DNA of 64,000 bases, from assembly GCF_018333375.1 (NCBI RefSeq), contig NZ_BORW01000008.1, positions 124,001 through 188,000 of the forward strand, read 5' to 3'. Position 1 is the stretch's first letter; each line of letters begins with the position of its first letter. Both the position numbers and the translations under genes were made by a program. Shown here piece by piece: positions 1 through 9,559 of this stretch. The notes under the pieces are model-generated. The model saw nothing but the letters and a program-made list of their open reading frames with translations. It was not told the origin of the DNA and did no database searches. Origin of the DNA: Paenibacillus cookii. GTDB lineage: Bacteria > Bacillota > Bacilli > Paenibacillales > Paenibacillaceae.

Positions 1-1
1 G

Positions 2-994
2 GACGATTTTCTGAACGTGCTGCGCGCCTTCAAGAAGCTGGGCGTGGAAAATCCATACCAGATGCGCGAAAATTTCAAATACGCGGATATCGTTTTTGGC
101 GCGTATGACGTGCTGGGATACCAGTTCGAGCTTCAAAACGGCGAGGTCGTTCCGAAGTTTTTCGACGAAAAACGCATGACGCAGGCGCTCTCCGTCTATA
201 AGACGATGCTTGACGAAGGCCTGATCGCGAAAAATTTCGCCACGGTCAGCATCAGCGAATACAGCCGCAACATCAATAGCGGCAAGTCCGGCATATGGAC
301 GGCGAATGCGGCAGGGCTGCTTGAGTTCCGCACCAAAGTCCGGGAATCCGTTCCCGGGGCCGAGGTGGACGTCATCCCGTCTCCCATGGGGCCCGAAGGT
401 TCGAAAGGGTACGGGCTTTACAGCTCGGTGATCAACTCCTATTTCATCAATAAGCATGTTTCGAAAGAAAAGGCCGTCGGCATCGTGCGGTTTTTCGACT
501 GGATGTTGACCGACGAGGCCGAACGTTATTTTTCCTTTGGCATCCCGGGCGACACCTACACCATCGAAAACGGAAACATCAAATACCGGTTCCCGCAAAA
601 CCGGGAGCAGCAGGATGAACAAGGCTTCCGCGAGCTGCTGTGGCTGACCCATGATTTGACGATCAACCGCCAGCGGATGAAGCTGCTTCCCGGCGGCGGC
701 GACGTGATTCATGCGATCGATTCGACGCTTGCGAAAGAGGGGCTCGGCAATATCGTTTTCGTTCCCGAGCTGGAATCGTTCGGCATTTATCCCGAGCTTG
801 CGCCGAACAATCCGAACCAGCCGCCGCCGCTGATCGTCGACCATATGGTCCGGATGATTTACGGCAAAGAGCCAATATCGGACTGGCCCAAGGTGATTCG
901 GGAATACAGGGACCGCGGCGGGGATGCCATTATCCGCGAGGCGACGCAGCGCTATCGTGCGCGGGAGGGCGTTCTGGTTTTGCCTAGCCGCTAA
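2..994 (+). CDS. Extracellular solute-binding protein (LplA/YtcQ type), 5'-truncated by the window edge
   Basis: The reading frame is open from base 2 to the TAA at 992-994, so this is the C-terminal 330 residues of a solute-binding protein whose start lies outside the window. It aligns along its whole length with the complete lipoprotein at 4188-5750, sharing blocks such as NVLRAFKKLGV, GIWTANAAGLL, GYGLYSS and YGKEPISDWPKVI. Known for the family: these lipoproteins capture oligosaccharides for LplB/YtcP-type permeases. No permease is in the window, so the partners are probably upstream. The two paralogues flank a two-component system, suggesting a local duplication with divergence of ligand preference. 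The function class is secure; the ligand is unknown. Confidence 0.9.
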   Translation, partial: DDFLNVLRAFKKLGVENPYQMRENFKYADIVFGAYDVLGYQFELQNGEVVPKFFDEKRMTQALSVYKTMLDEGLIAKNFATVSISEYSRNINSGKSGIWTANAAGLLEFRTKVRESVPGAEVDVIPSPMGPEGSKGYGLYSSVINSYFINKHVSKEKAVGIVRFFDWMLTDEAERYFSFGIPGDTYTIENGNIKYRFPQNREQQDEQGFRELLWLTHDLTINRQRMKLLPGGGDVIHAIDSTLAKEGLGNIVFVPELESFGIYPELAPNNPNQPPPLIVDHMVRMIYGKEPISDWPKVIREYRDRGGDAIIREATQRYRAREGVLVLPSR

Positions 995-1067
995 AGTCGT
1001 GAAACAGACAGGCGCATAGCGCCGCAGCTTTCTTTTCAAATCCGGCGAGAAAAGGGGTTATGGATCC

Positions 1068-2090
1068 ATGCGTGTGCTGATTGTGGAAGATGAACCTGTC
1101 ATTCAAAAAGGGCTTGTCAAAATGGTGCAGCGGTATCCCGCGTCGTTTTCGGCCATATATACGGCAGACGACGGGGAGTCCGCCCTGGAAATGATCCAAA
1201 GCGTGGAGCCGCATCTGGTGTTGACCGATCTCAGGATGAAGCGGATGGACGGCCTGGAGCTGTGCGAGCGGATCCACCGGGAATTCGCGCATGTGCAGGT
1301 CGCGGTCATTTCCGGCTACAACGATTTCGGGTACGCCCAGCGGGCGATCGAATACGGCGTCAAACGGTACCTGCTCAAGCCGGTGACCCAGCAGGACGTG
1401 CATAACGCGCTCCGCGAAATCATCGCCGGCATGAACGAAAGCATCGTTCCCTTGCAAAAATACGTGGAATGGTCGGAAAAGCTGGAGCAAAGCATCTGGA
1501 TGCTGCAAAAAAGCGACATGGACCGGCTGCTCGAAGAAGGGGAGCGGGAGGGATTGTTTGCGGGGCTGCATGTGCCCGGCATGAAATCCGTGCTGGAGGA
1601 CTGCCTGCGCATGATCGCGGGAAAGCTCTCCCAGCGGGGATGGAAGCCGCAAATCTGCCTGGACATCCGCGGCACGGACATCAGCAAAAAGGAAACGCTC
1701 GCAGCATTCGGGGCGGTGCTTGAGCAAATGTATGCCCAGCTGCAGCTGACGCGCAAAGGCAAATTCAAGGATCCGATCGAGGAAGCAAAGGCGTTCATCG
1801 ACCTGCATCTTTCGGAAGAGGTGACGCTGGAGGAGGTCGCCAAGCGGGTGGGCCTGACGCGGACCTATTTCAGCGCATTGTTCAAAAAGATGACCGGCGA
1901 AACCTTCGTGCATTACCGCATCAAAAAACGGATCGAGGAAGCGCGCAAGCTGCTTGCCGTCCCGACGCTGACCATCACGGACATCGCGGTTCAGGTCGGT
2001 TACGAGGATTATCCCCATTTTACGAAGACGTTCAAAAATTTCGTCGGCATGTCGCCTTCGGAATACCGGTCGTCTTTTGGCATCGAGTGA
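1068..2090 (+). CDS. AraC-type response regulator (YesN-like)
   Basis: This 340-residue protein has an N-terminal receiver domain (residues 1-120: acidic E7-D8, phospho-acceptor D54 in LTDLRM, LLKPV with the conserved Lys). A linker follows, then a C-terminal AraC double helix-turn-helix (about 235-338) ending in the typical VGYEDYPHFTKTFKNFVG and SPSEYR motifs. Its stop codon overlaps the start of the YesM-like kinase at 2087 in an ATGA arrangement, so the two are translationally coupled. Regulators of this type usually activate adjacent sugar-uptake genes; here the neighbours are two solute-binding proteins and a row of glycosidases. The targets are inferred from context. Confidence 0.95.
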   Translation: MRVLIVEDEPVIQKGLVKMVQRYPASFSAIYTADDGESALEMIQSVEPHLVLTDLRMKRMDGLELCERIHREFAHVQVAVISGYNDFGYAQRAIEYGVKRYLLKPVTQQDVHNALREIIAGMNESIVPLQKYVEWSEKLEQSIWMLQKSDMDRLLEEGEREGLFAGLHVPGMKSVLEDCLRMIAGKLSQRGWKPQICLDIRGTDISKKETLAAFGAVLEQMYAQLQLTRKGKFKDPIEEAKAFIDLHLSEEVTLEEVAKRVGLTRTYFSALFKKMTGETFVHYRIKKRIEEARKLLAVPTLTITDIAVQVGYEDYPHFTKTFKNFVGMSPSEYRSSFGIE

Positions 2091-3982
2091 TGCGCATGAT
2101 GAAGCTTCGGCTGCGCGTCAAGCTGCTGATCGGATTTTTGGTCGTCATTTTGCTGTCGCTTTCGACCGTCGGGATCGCCTTTTATACGATATCGGCGAGG
2201 CAGCTGTCCCAAAGCGCGGAAAATCAGATGACGCAGATCGTCAACAACGCCGTCCATCATACCAACCTGTATTTATCTTCCTACCAGCGCTCGATGGTGG
2301 CCCTGCTTTCCAACCTGAACGTCAAAAAGTACATCGATCTGCCGTCCGACCGCGAGGAATACGAAAACTACCGCTACCTGACCGACATCCGCGATTCGAT
2401 CGTGGAGCCGGTCTGGATCCGCAATCCGGAGATCAGCGCGCTGTACATCCTCGGCTACAACGGCAATGCGCTGTATTATTTCAACGGGGGCACCGAACCG
2501 TTCCTCGGCCCGGAAGATACGGCCAAACAAATCGATTACTTCAAGAAGCATACGGACCCGTCCGGGCGCCTGACCATCGTCAATCACAGCATCCAGGGGG
2601 AGGGGGCGCCGATGCTGACCTTGATCCGCCGCATCCGCGGGCTGCGTTCCCCGGAGATGAAAGGTTTTGTCGGCATCGAGGTCAAGTCCGAGGAGCTGTC
2701 GACGCTGTGGAAAGGAATCGATCTCGGGAAGGACAGCTATTTTTTCATCGTCGATAACCAGGGACGGATTCAATACCATGCCGATCCCGGGATGACCGGA
2801 AAGGCGCTTCCCGCCAGTTTGGCCAACCAGATTTCCGGGGCGGGAGCTTCGATGTTCCACAGCGCGGCGGAAGGCGAGAAACGGGCGTACATCAGCCGCA
2901 AGGCCGACTACTCGGACTGGAACCTGGTCGTGTCCATCCCCGACAGCCAGCTTACGAAGCCGCTCGAAACGACGCGGACGCTGATGTTCATCGTAGCGGG
3001 AATCACGTTCCTTTGCGCGCTGTTCCTGGCGAACCGCTTCGGCGGGGCGATCACGAATCCGATCCGCAGGCTGATGAAAGGGATGAGCCAGACCGAAAAA
3101 GGGAACTGGGAATTCATTCCCCTCCCGAAACGGCACGACGAAATTACGGAGCTGATCATCCGCTACAATTTGATGGTCAACCGGCTGTCGGAGCTGGTGG
3201 ACATCGTCTACCAGTCCGAGCTGAAAAACAAGGAGATGCAGGCCGAGCGGCAGAAGGCGGAATTCCAGTCGCTGCAGCTGCAGATCAATCCGCATTTTTT
3301 GTACAACACGCTGGAAACGGTCGTCTGTTATGCCGTCATCCAGGACTCGGAGGAAATTTCCGAAATCGTCGGGGCGCTTTCCTATATGCTGCATTATTCG
3401 GTGCGGACCCATTTGGAGGAAATTACGGTCGCCAACGAGCTGAAGCACGTTATGTATTTTATGGTGATCATCAACCACCGCATCGGACGGACGTTCGAGA
3501 TCGATATGCGGGTCGCGCCCGAGCTTTTGCTGCGGAAAATGGTCCGCTTGACGCTGCAGCCGCTCGTGGAAAACGTGTTTCAGCATGCGTTCCGCGGCGG
3601 GATCGAGGATCATCATGCGATTGCGATCGATGCGGGCGAAGAGGAGGACTGCTTCTGGGTCAGCGTCGAGGACAACGGCTGCGGCATGGCGCCGGAACGT
3701 CTCGAGGAGCTGCGAGCCAAGCTGCGCGAAAATCGGCTGGCCGACGGCGGCGGGGAAGGGCAAATTCACGGCGGCATCGGCGTCGCCAACGTGCACCGGC
3801 GCATTCAGCTCGTGTTCGGGGAGGATTATGGGCTGAGCGTGGAAAGCAGCCCCGGACGCGGCACGAAAATGATCATGCGCATGCCGCGCACGGCGGCGGC
3901 TCACGAAAAGGAGACGGCTGACGGAGCCGGAACATGGCTGCCTCCCGGCCGGTCCGATGGAGACGCGTGGCGGGCGGGGTGA
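2087..3982 (+). CDS. Sensor histidine kinase (YesM-like)
   Basis: This 631-residue membrane kinase has a first membrane segment at about residues 10-34, a large extracytoplasmic Cache-like sensor region (about 36-295), a second membrane segment (about 297-317), a HAMP region, and a His_kinase domain with the QINPHFLYNTLE motif (phospho-acceptor H403). The ATPase domain has DNGCGMAPERL and GIGVANVHRR. This matches the LytS/YesM class that pairs with AraC-type regulators, and it overlaps the regulator gene by 4 bases. The last 30 or so residues after MRMPR are hydrophilic and unlike the family, probably a C-terminal extension. It likely senses an extracellular sugar or the loaded binding protein. 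An intrinsic terminator follows at 4004-4031. Confidence 0.93.
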   Translation: MMRMMKLRLRVKLLIGFLVVILLSLSTVGIAFYTISARQLSQSAENQMTQIVNNAVHHTNLYLSSYQRSMVALLSNLNVKKYIDLPSDREEYENYRYLTDIRDSIVEPVWIRNPEISALYILGYNGNALYYFNGGTEPFLGPEDTAKQIDYFKKHTDPSGRLTIVNHSIQGEGAPMLTLIRRIRGLRSPEMKGFVGIEVKSEELSTLWKGIDLGKDSYFFIVDNQGRIQYHADPGMTGKALPASLANQISGAGASMFHSAAEGEKRAYISRKADYSDWNLVVSIPDSQLTKPLETTRTLMFIVAGITFLCALFLANRFGGAITNPIRRLMKGMSQTEKGNWEFIPLPKRHDEITELIIRYNLMVNRLSELVDIVYQSELKNKEMQAERQKAEFQSLQLQINPHFLYNTLETVVCYAVIQDSEEISEIVGALSYMLHYSVRTHLEEITVANELKHVMYFMVIINHRIGRTFEIDMRVAPELLLRKMVRLTLQPLVENVFQHAFRGGIEDHHAIAIDAGEEEDCFWVSVEDNGCGMAPERLEELRAKLRENRLADGGGEGQIHGGIGVANVHRRIQLVFGEDYGLSVESSPGRGTKMIMRMPRTAAAHEKETADGAGTWLPPGRSDGDAWRAG

Positions 3983-4003
3983 CCTTGTGAACGATAAAAA
4001 TGG

Positions 4004-4031
4004 AACAGCCGGGAGACCGGTTGTTTTTTTG
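4004..4031 (+). terminator. Intrinsic terminator after the YesNM-type operon
   Basis: The arms AACAGCCGG and CCGGTTGTT (one G-U pair) enclose a GAGA loop and are followed directly by a T tract. It lies 22 bases past the kinase stop and separates the two-component operon from the binding-protein gene at 4188. Confidence 0.85.
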
Positions 4032-4187
4032 TTTGCCGTCCATTGCCTTCAGCCCCGGCCGTCACACCCTAAAAAAACACACCACCAGCATAATCCGCCC
4101 CATGGGTGCGCCCCGGGCTTTCGTTTTATCATGAGATCAGCAAGGAAAGAATGCCTGTCTCTACAGTAACGGAAAGGGGAAAAGCCA

Positions 4188-5750
4188 ATGAAGAAATGGA
4201 TTAGCCTGGTTTTGGCATCGGCGCTTCTGACGGTTGGCGTCGCAGGATGCGGCAAAGGCAGCGGCTCCGAAGCGTCAGACGCTTCCGACGAGTCCAAGCC
4301 GCTCAAATTTTCGATCTCCCTGACAACAAGCGGAAACAGTTACGCAGAAAGCGCAAAGGATATCAACAACGACAAGTGGGTCAAAGAATTTGAAAAGAGG
4401 GCGAACATCGACGTAGACATCCAGATGATTCCGCTCAAGGATTTCGACTCCAAGATGTCGATCATGTTTGCGGGCGGGGAGATTCCTGACGTGGTGCAAA
4501 ACGTCGGCGGCGCGACGGACAAATCGATGTCGGGATCCATTGAAGCCGGCGTGTTTATGCCGCTCGACGACCTGCTCAAGGAGTATGCGCCGAATATTAT
4601 GAAAGCGGTTCCGAAGGAAGCCTGGGCCGAAGTGAGCTATAAAGGAAAAATCTACGGCGTGCCGACATGGCTGAGCAACCCTTCCCGCCGCGCGACGTTT
4701 ATCCGGACCGACCTGCTCGAAAAAACGGGGCTTCCGGTGCCGAAAACGATGGACGATCTTCTGAACGTGCTGCGCGCATTCAAAAAACTGGGCGTGCCTG
4801 CGCCGTACCAAGCCCGCGAGAACTTTAAATATGCGGACATCGGCTTCGGGGCCTACGACGCGCTCGGATACCAGTTCATGGAGAAGGACGGCGAAGTCGT
4901 TCCGAAATTCTTCAATGCCGAGAACATGGAAAAAGCGCTCAACTTCTATAAAACGATGTATGAAGAGGGCCTGATCCAGAAGGACTTTGCCACCATCCAG
5001 GCGCCGCAGTACACCGAGAACATCCAGGCGGGGAACGCGGGCATCTGGACGGCGAACGCAGCCGGCTTGCTCGATTTCCGCACCAAAATCCAGGAGGCCG
5101 TGCCGGATGCGAAGGTCGATATCATCCCGTCTCCCGAAGGAGACAACGGCTTGAAAGGCTACGGCCTGTACAGCTCGGTCAACACCTCCCTGTATATCAA
5201 CAGCAAGGTCAGCAAGGAAAAAGCGATCCGCATCATCAAGCTGTTCGACTGGATGCAGACGCCGGAGGCCGTGAAGTTCTTCAGCTTCGGCATCGAGGGG
5301 GAAAACTACACCGAAAAAGACGGCAAGATCGATTATAAGTTCCCGACCGACAAACAAGGCAATGACGAACAAGGCTTCCGTTCCCTGCTCAGATGGGTGG
5401 GCGACGCAACGATCAACCGCGAGCGCACCGAGCTGCTTCCGGGCGGTACGGACGTGCTGAAGGCGCTGGACGAAACGCTGGCCCACGAAGGCATCGGCGG
5501 CATCGGTTTCGTGCCGGACCTGGAAACCTTCAGCCAATTCCCGGATTTGGCGTCCAAACGTCCCGACCAGGCGCCGAAGCTGATCATCGACCACATGGTG
5601 AAAATGATTTACGGCAAAGAGCCGATTTCGGATTGGCCGAAGGTCATCGAGGAGTATAAGCAAAAAGGCGGCAATGAAATTGTCAAAGAGGCGACCGAAC
5701 GCTTCAAAAACAACGACGGCATTCTGAATCAATCGAGCCGCAACCAATAA
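4188..5750 (+). CDS. Extracellular solute-binding lipoprotein (LplA/YtcQ type)
   Basis: This complete 520-residue binding protein has a lipoprotein signal peptide with lipobox VAGC (lipidated Cys21), then a Gly/Ser/Asp-rich tether (about 22-40) and a bacterial solute-binding domain. The start follows the RBS GGAAAGGGG. It is a close paralogue of the truncated gene at the left edge of the window. Family members deliver complex oligosaccharides to LplB/YtcP permeases, which are not in the window. Transcription probably starts after the terminator at 4031, and only 24-33 bases separate it from the GH95 gene with no terminator, so it may be the first gene of the catabolic operon. That placement suggests its ligand is the oligosaccharide the following enzymes degrade. 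Confidence 0.93.
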   Translation: MKKWISLVLASALLTVGVAGCGKGSGSEASDASDESKPLKFSISLTTSGNSYAESAKDINNDKWVKEFEKRANIDVDIQMIPLKDFDSKMSIMFAGGEIPDVVQNVGGATDKSMSGSIEAGVFMPLDDLLKEYAPNIMKAVPKEAWAEVSYKGKIYGVPTWLSNPSRRATFIRTDLLEKTGLPVPKTMDDLLNVLRAFKKLGVPAPYQARENFKYADIGFGAYDALGYQFMEKDGEVVPKFFNAENMEKALNFYKTMYEEGLIQKDFATIQAPQYTENIQAGNAGIWTANAAGLLDFRTKIQEAVPDAKVDIIPSPEGDNGLKGYGLYSSVNTSLYINSKVSKEKAIRIIKLFDWMQTPEAVKFFSFGIEGENYTEKDGKIDYKFPTDKQGNDEQGFRSLLRWVGDATINRERTELLPGGTDVLKALDETLAHEGIGGIGFVPDLETFSQFPDLASKRPDQAPKLIIDHMVKMIYGKEPISDWPKVIEEYKQKGGNEIVKEATERFKNNDGILNQSSRNQ

Positions 5751-5783
5751 CATCCGCGGCTAGCGGGGAAAGAGGTGTACAGC

Positions 5784-8219
5784 ATGGATACGGGTTCCGC
5801 GGAAGCATGGAGGCTGAAGCTCCTTACCCCGTCTTCCTGGTGGGGCGCTAGGTGGCGCGAAGCGCTTCCGGCCGGAAACGGCCGTCTCGGAGCGGCGGTG
5901 TACGGAGGCGTTCATCACGAGACCATCATGCTGACGCACGGCGATTTATGGTGGCAGAGCCGCACGCCCGAGCTGCCCGACGTCAGCGAACGGCTTGCGG
6001 ACATGCGCCGGCTGATGCTGGCGGGCCGGGAGGCAGAGGCCGAGCCGATGCTGATTCGGGAGCTTCAAAACCTTGGATACGATCCGGTGATGGCCGTTCC
6101 GCTTCCGCTGGGCGATCTGACGATCCGTTGCGAAGTAGGCGAAGGATTCAAACACTATTCCCGCGAGCTGGATATGCAGACCGGCGAAATCATCGTTCGC
6201 TGGCAGGACAGGGGGGCCGCTTTCGAGCGGGCCCTGTTCGTATCCCGCCCCGATGACATGGTCGTGATGGAGCTGCGGGCGGAAGAGCCTTCGGCCGTAA
6301 GGGCCGGTTTATCGCTGGGGCTCCATGATCCGGCGGATGTTAAACGGCCGCCGGGCCGGCCTGAAGCGCCGCTGCCGACGGACGCGGAGTCGGGGGCGGA
6401 CGGCGCTTATGTATGGTACGCGGCCCGTAGCGACGACGGCAGCGAATTCGGAGCGGTAGCCCGGATCGTTCCGGCGGACGGCAGCTTGGCCGCCGACGGG
6501 GCGGAAACGGTGGTCGAAGGCGCCGGGAAGGTGCTCGTTTTGCTCCGCATGTTCGTTTCCGGCAGCAGGGAAGCGGAATGGGCGAGACTGAAAGCTGAAC
6601 TGGCGGCGGAGCAAAGAGGCTACCGCGAACTGCTGGCCGCGCATGTCCGCGAGCATCGCGGGCTGTTTGACCGGGTATCGCTGGATCTCTCCGCGGGCGG
6701 GAGGGAGCGTTCCAATGAGGAGCTGCTGCTCGAAGCCTATCAAGGCGAAGCGCCGCTGGCCCTGGTGGAGAAAATGTGGGCGTACGGCAGGTACCTGCTC
6801 ATTTCAAGCTCCCGCGAAGGGGGCAACCCCTGTCATCTATACGGATTATGGTGCGGCGAGTACCGGGGCTTTTGGGCGTTCAACATGGCCAATGAAAACC
6901 TGCAGATGATGTATTGGCAGGCGCTGAGCGGCCGGATGCCGGAGCTGCTCCTGACGGTGTTCGATTATATGGAGCGGCTGCTGGACGATTTCCGTTCGAA
7001 TGCCCGGCATCTTTTTGGCTGCAGGGGAATTTTTATCCCGGCGCCGACGGCTCCGGATTCGGGGCTCGTCAAGACGCTCGCGCCGCATATCGTTCACTGG
7101 ACGGGAGCGGCGGGCTGGGTCGCCCAACATTATTACGATTATTACCTTTATACCGGCGACCGGGAGTTTCTTAGAAACCGGGCGCTCCCGTTTTTAAGGG
7201 AGGTTGCTTTGTTTTATGAAGATTTTTTTGTCGTTGGGGAAGACGGCAGGCTGCTCAGCTGCCCGTCCAATTCGCCGGAGAACAGGCCCGGCAACGGGGC
7301 GGGCGGACCGAAAGGGACGACGATTAACGCGACGATGGATTTTGCCATCGCGAAGGAGGTGCTGAGCCGCCTGGTGGCGGGGGCCGAGGAGGAAGGCATG
7401 TACCCGGGCGAAATTCCCGTCTGGAAGGAGCTGTTGCGGCGCATCCCGGATTACCAGGTGAATGAAGACGGCGCGGTCCGGGAATGGATGCATCCTTCAT
7501 ACGACGACGAATACCACCACCGCCATCAGTCGCATCTTTATCCGGTGTTTCCGGGCAAGGAGATGACGAAGGAGAAGGATCCTGTTTTGTTCGAGGCGTT
7601 TTGGACGGCGGTCCGGAAAAGGCTGGTCGTCGGGATCAAAGAGCAGACCGGCTGGTCGCTTGCCCATATGGCGAATTTGTACGCCCGTTTGGGCGAGGGG
7701 GATTTGGCGCTCGAATGCCTGGATTTGCTAAGCCGCTCGTCGGTGATCAACAACTTTTATACGCTCCATAACGACTGGCGGCAGATGGGGATCGGACTCG
7801 CCATGGATTGGGCACCGGTGCAGCTGGATGCGAACATGGGCTGGACGGCGGCGGTGCAGGAAATGCTGCTCTATTCCGAGCCGGGGCTGCTGAAGATTCT
7901 TCCGGCGCTGCCTTCGAAGTGGCGAAGGGGGCGCGTGCAGGGACTGTCGGCCTGCGGCGGCATCGAAGTGGACATCGGTTGGGATGGGGAACAAGGGCGG
8001 CTGGAGGTAAAGCTGGCATCGTCAACGGCCGATCAGCGCGTCTTGGTGAAGCTGCCTGAGGGGGCCGAAATGGTTGAGGGGCATTGTACGCTCCGGAGTA
8101 CTGCCGGACAGAGGGCTCCTTTGGCTGCCAAGCAGGGGCTGGAGATTCCGTTGCGGCTTCATGCCGGCGAGGCGACGGTTCTGACAGCGGCATTCAGGCC
8201 GTCGGCGAATCGGGGTTGA
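5784..8219 (+). CDS. Glycoside hydrolase family 95 protein (alpha-L-fucosidase/galactosidase-like)
   Basis: The N-terminus (WREALPAGNGRLGAAVYGG, then LTHGDLWW) is the hallmark start of GH95. Further family landmarks are HLYGLWCGEY and NMANENLQMMYW, the HRHQSHLYPVFPG segment, and QLDANMGWTAAVQEML, which corresponds to the conserved Asp region of the (alpha/alpha)6 domain. About 811 residues is normal for the family. GH95 enzymes invert alpha-1,2-L-fucosidic or alpha-L-galactosidic bonds. There is no signal peptide, so it acts in the cytoplasm on imported oligosaccharide. ATG at 5784 is chosen because GGGGAAAGAGG lies 9 bases upstream; an in-frame GTG at 5775 is too close to that RBS. Its motifs deviate in places (GLWCGEY for the usual GLWN), so the specificity may differ. 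Confidence 0.88.
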   Translation: MDTGSAEAWRLKLLTPSSWWGARWREALPAGNGRLGAAVYGGVHHETIMLTHGDLWWQSRTPELPDVSERLADMRRLMLAGREAEAEPMLIRELQNLGYDPVMAVPLPLGDLTIRCEVGEGFKHYSRELDMQTGEIIVRWQDRGAAFERALFVSRPDDMVVMELRAEEPSAVRAGLSLGLHDPADVKRPPGRPEAPLPTDAESGADGAYVWYAARSDDGSEFGAVARIVPADGSLAADGAETVVEGAGKVLVLLRMFVSGSREAEWARLKAELAAEQRGYRELLAAHVREHRGLFDRVSLDLSAGGRERSNEELLLEAYQGEAPLALVEKMWAYGRYLLISSSREGGNPCHLYGLWCGEYRGFWAFNMANENLQMMYWQALSGRMPELLLTVFDYMERLLDDFRSNARHLFGCRGIFIPAPTAPDSGLVKTLAPHIVHWTGAAGWVAQHYYDYYLYTGDREFLRNRALPFLREVALFYEDFFVVGEDGRLLSCPSNSPENRPGNGAGGPKGTTINATMDFAIAKEVLSRLVAGAEEEGMYPGEIPVWKELLRRIPDYQVNEDGAVREWMHPSYDDEYHHRHQSHLYPVFPGKEMTKEKDPVLFEAFWTAVRKRLVVGIKEQTGWSLAHMANLYARLGEGDLALECLDLLSRSSVINNFYTLHNDWRQMGIGLAMDWAPVQLDANMGWTAAVQEMLLYSEPGLLKILPALPSKWRRGRVQGLSACGGIEVDIGWDGEQGRLEVKLASSTADQRVLVKLPEGAEMVEGHCTLRSTAGQRAPLAAKQGLEIPLRLHAGEATVLTAAFRPSANRG

Positions 8220-8366
8220 GCCGGTTATCCGCCTATTTTCAGGCCGTAACATCGGGTTCCGGGCCGGCAAAAGTTATGTGCTTCGGGCGCGGCCCGGCGA
8301 TGGGCGAAGGATGAACCGAAATGAAAACAATACAAACGCAAGCTGGCAACCGAAGGAGGGTTCCGG

Positions 8367-9557
8367 ATGAAAGAGGCTTCTTTGCTGGACGACATCATGG
8401 CGACGGACGTCATCGATACGCATACCCATCTGGCGGGCGACCATCTGTGCGCGGAAGACTTTTGGGAAATCGCCGACTATTTCTGGCTGAACCGGGAGCT
8501 TCAGAGCGCAGGTTATCCGCCCGGGGCAGGATCATTGCCGGAGGAAAAGCGGATCGAAGCTTTCCTGAACGCTTACCATGTTTCGCGCAACACGCTGATG
8601 AACATCGCGTTCACCACGATCTTGAAGGACTTGTACGGGGTGAAGCTGACGGACGCGGCATCGGTCCGGGAAGCGGATGAGCGGATCAAGGCACATCGTA
8701 AAGATCCCGGCTGGGCGCAAAACGTGGCGGACCGGCTGCATGTGCGCCGTTTTACCGTCAATCATCCGCAGCATGCCTCATTCGAAGGCATGGGGCACGA
8801 TGCGCTGCTGTTTCCGCGGATCGACGGCTGGCTGCCCAAGCTGGTCGGACAAATATTGCAGTCGGATCGGCGGGAGGAAGCGCTTGAGCAGGCCAAGGAA
8901 CAGGTTCGCAAACAGTTGGGCGAATATCAGGAAATGGGCTGCCCCGGCATCATGACCACGCTCCCGGAGTTTGAGGCGTCGGCGCATGAAACGTACCGGA
9001 TCGGCAGGGACAGCCGGTCCGACGAGGTGCTGTTCATGCTTTTGCACGAAGCGTGCGCGGAGCTGGAGCGCCGCGGCATGTTTCTTCAGTTGTTTCTCGG
9101 CGTGGAGCGCAGATGGGGCAGCGCTTCCGCGGCGCCGGTCAATGACCCGCTCCGGGTCGTCCGGCTGTACGGATTTTTCGAAAAATACTCCATCCCGTTT
9201 GAGCTGGTCACCGCCGCGGAGCTGAGCAACCTGGACGTCGTGCAGGCGGCATGGAACTTCCCGAATGTCCATGTCGGCGGGATGTGGTGGTACAACTTCC
9301 GGGCAAGCACGTATACGCAAAGCATGCAGTACCGGCTCGAAGCGCTGGCTCCCGCCAAAAGCTCGCTGATCGTATCGGATGCCCGCTGCATCGAATGGAC
9401 GTACGGCAAGATTCATGTCGTGAAGCGGCTGCTGGCGGGATTTTTGGATGAGCAGGTCGCCAAGGGATGGATGGACCGCGAATTTGCGCTTTACTGCGGG
9501 GCGGAATGGCTGTATGGGAGTGCGGCCGGGCGGTACGGACTGAAGGGGCGGGAGTGA
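8367..9557 (+). CDS. Uronate-isomerase-like amidohydrolase-superfamily protein
   Basis: This 396-residue protein begins with a metal-binding HTHL motif after a short beta strand (VIDTHTHL, residues 15-22) and continues as a TIM-barrel protein related to glucuronate/galacturonate isomerase (UxaC type). It shares the early NREL and GYPP region and later strands such as FLQLFLGV and VHVGGMWWYNF. It is shorter than UxaC (about 470 residues) and divergent, so the activity may be a related isomerisation or hydrolysis rather than the classical glucuronate-to-fructuronate step. Its position among glycosidases, including GH88, fits uronic acid handling. The RBS GAAGGAGGG precedes the ATG. Only 2 bases separate it from the next gene, so they are co-transcribed. 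Confidence 0.7.
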   Translation: MKEASLLDDIMATDVIDTHTHLAGDHLCAEDFWEIADYFWLNRELQSAGYPPGAGSLPEEKRIEAFLNAYHVSRNTLMNIAFTTILKDLYGVKLTDAASVREADERIKAHRKDPGWAQNVADRLHVRRFTVNHPQHASFEGMGHDALLFPRIDGWLPKLVGQILQSDRREEALEQAKEQVRKQLGEYQEMGCPGIMTTLPEFEASAHETYRIGRDSRSDEVLFMLLHEACAELERRGMFLQLFLGVERRWGSASAAPVNDPLRVVRLYGFFEKYSIPFELVTAAELSNLDVVQAAWNFPNVHVGGMWWYNFRASTYTQSMQYRLEALAPAKSSLIVSDARCIEWTYGKIHVVKRLLAGFLDEQVAKGWMDREFALYCGAEWLYGSAAGRYGLKGRE

Positions 9558-9559
9558 GC

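Noticed and set aside
984..2018. Long frame opposite the AraC-type regulator gene
   Set aside because: Antisense shadow caused by GC-rich codon bias; composition rich in Arg/His/Leu and no motif.
2273..3904. 543-codon frame opposite the sensor kinase gene
   Set aside because: Antisense shadow of a gene with clear kinase motifs; no RBS or domain.
3957..4169. 70-codon open frame starting inside the end of the YesM-like kinase gene
   Set aside because: It runs through the terminator at 4004-4031, has no RBS and has no recognisable protein pattern.
4275..5753. 492-codon frame opposite the solute-binding protein gene
   Set aside because: Antisense shadow; the sense strand has a signal peptide, lipobox and a paralogue.
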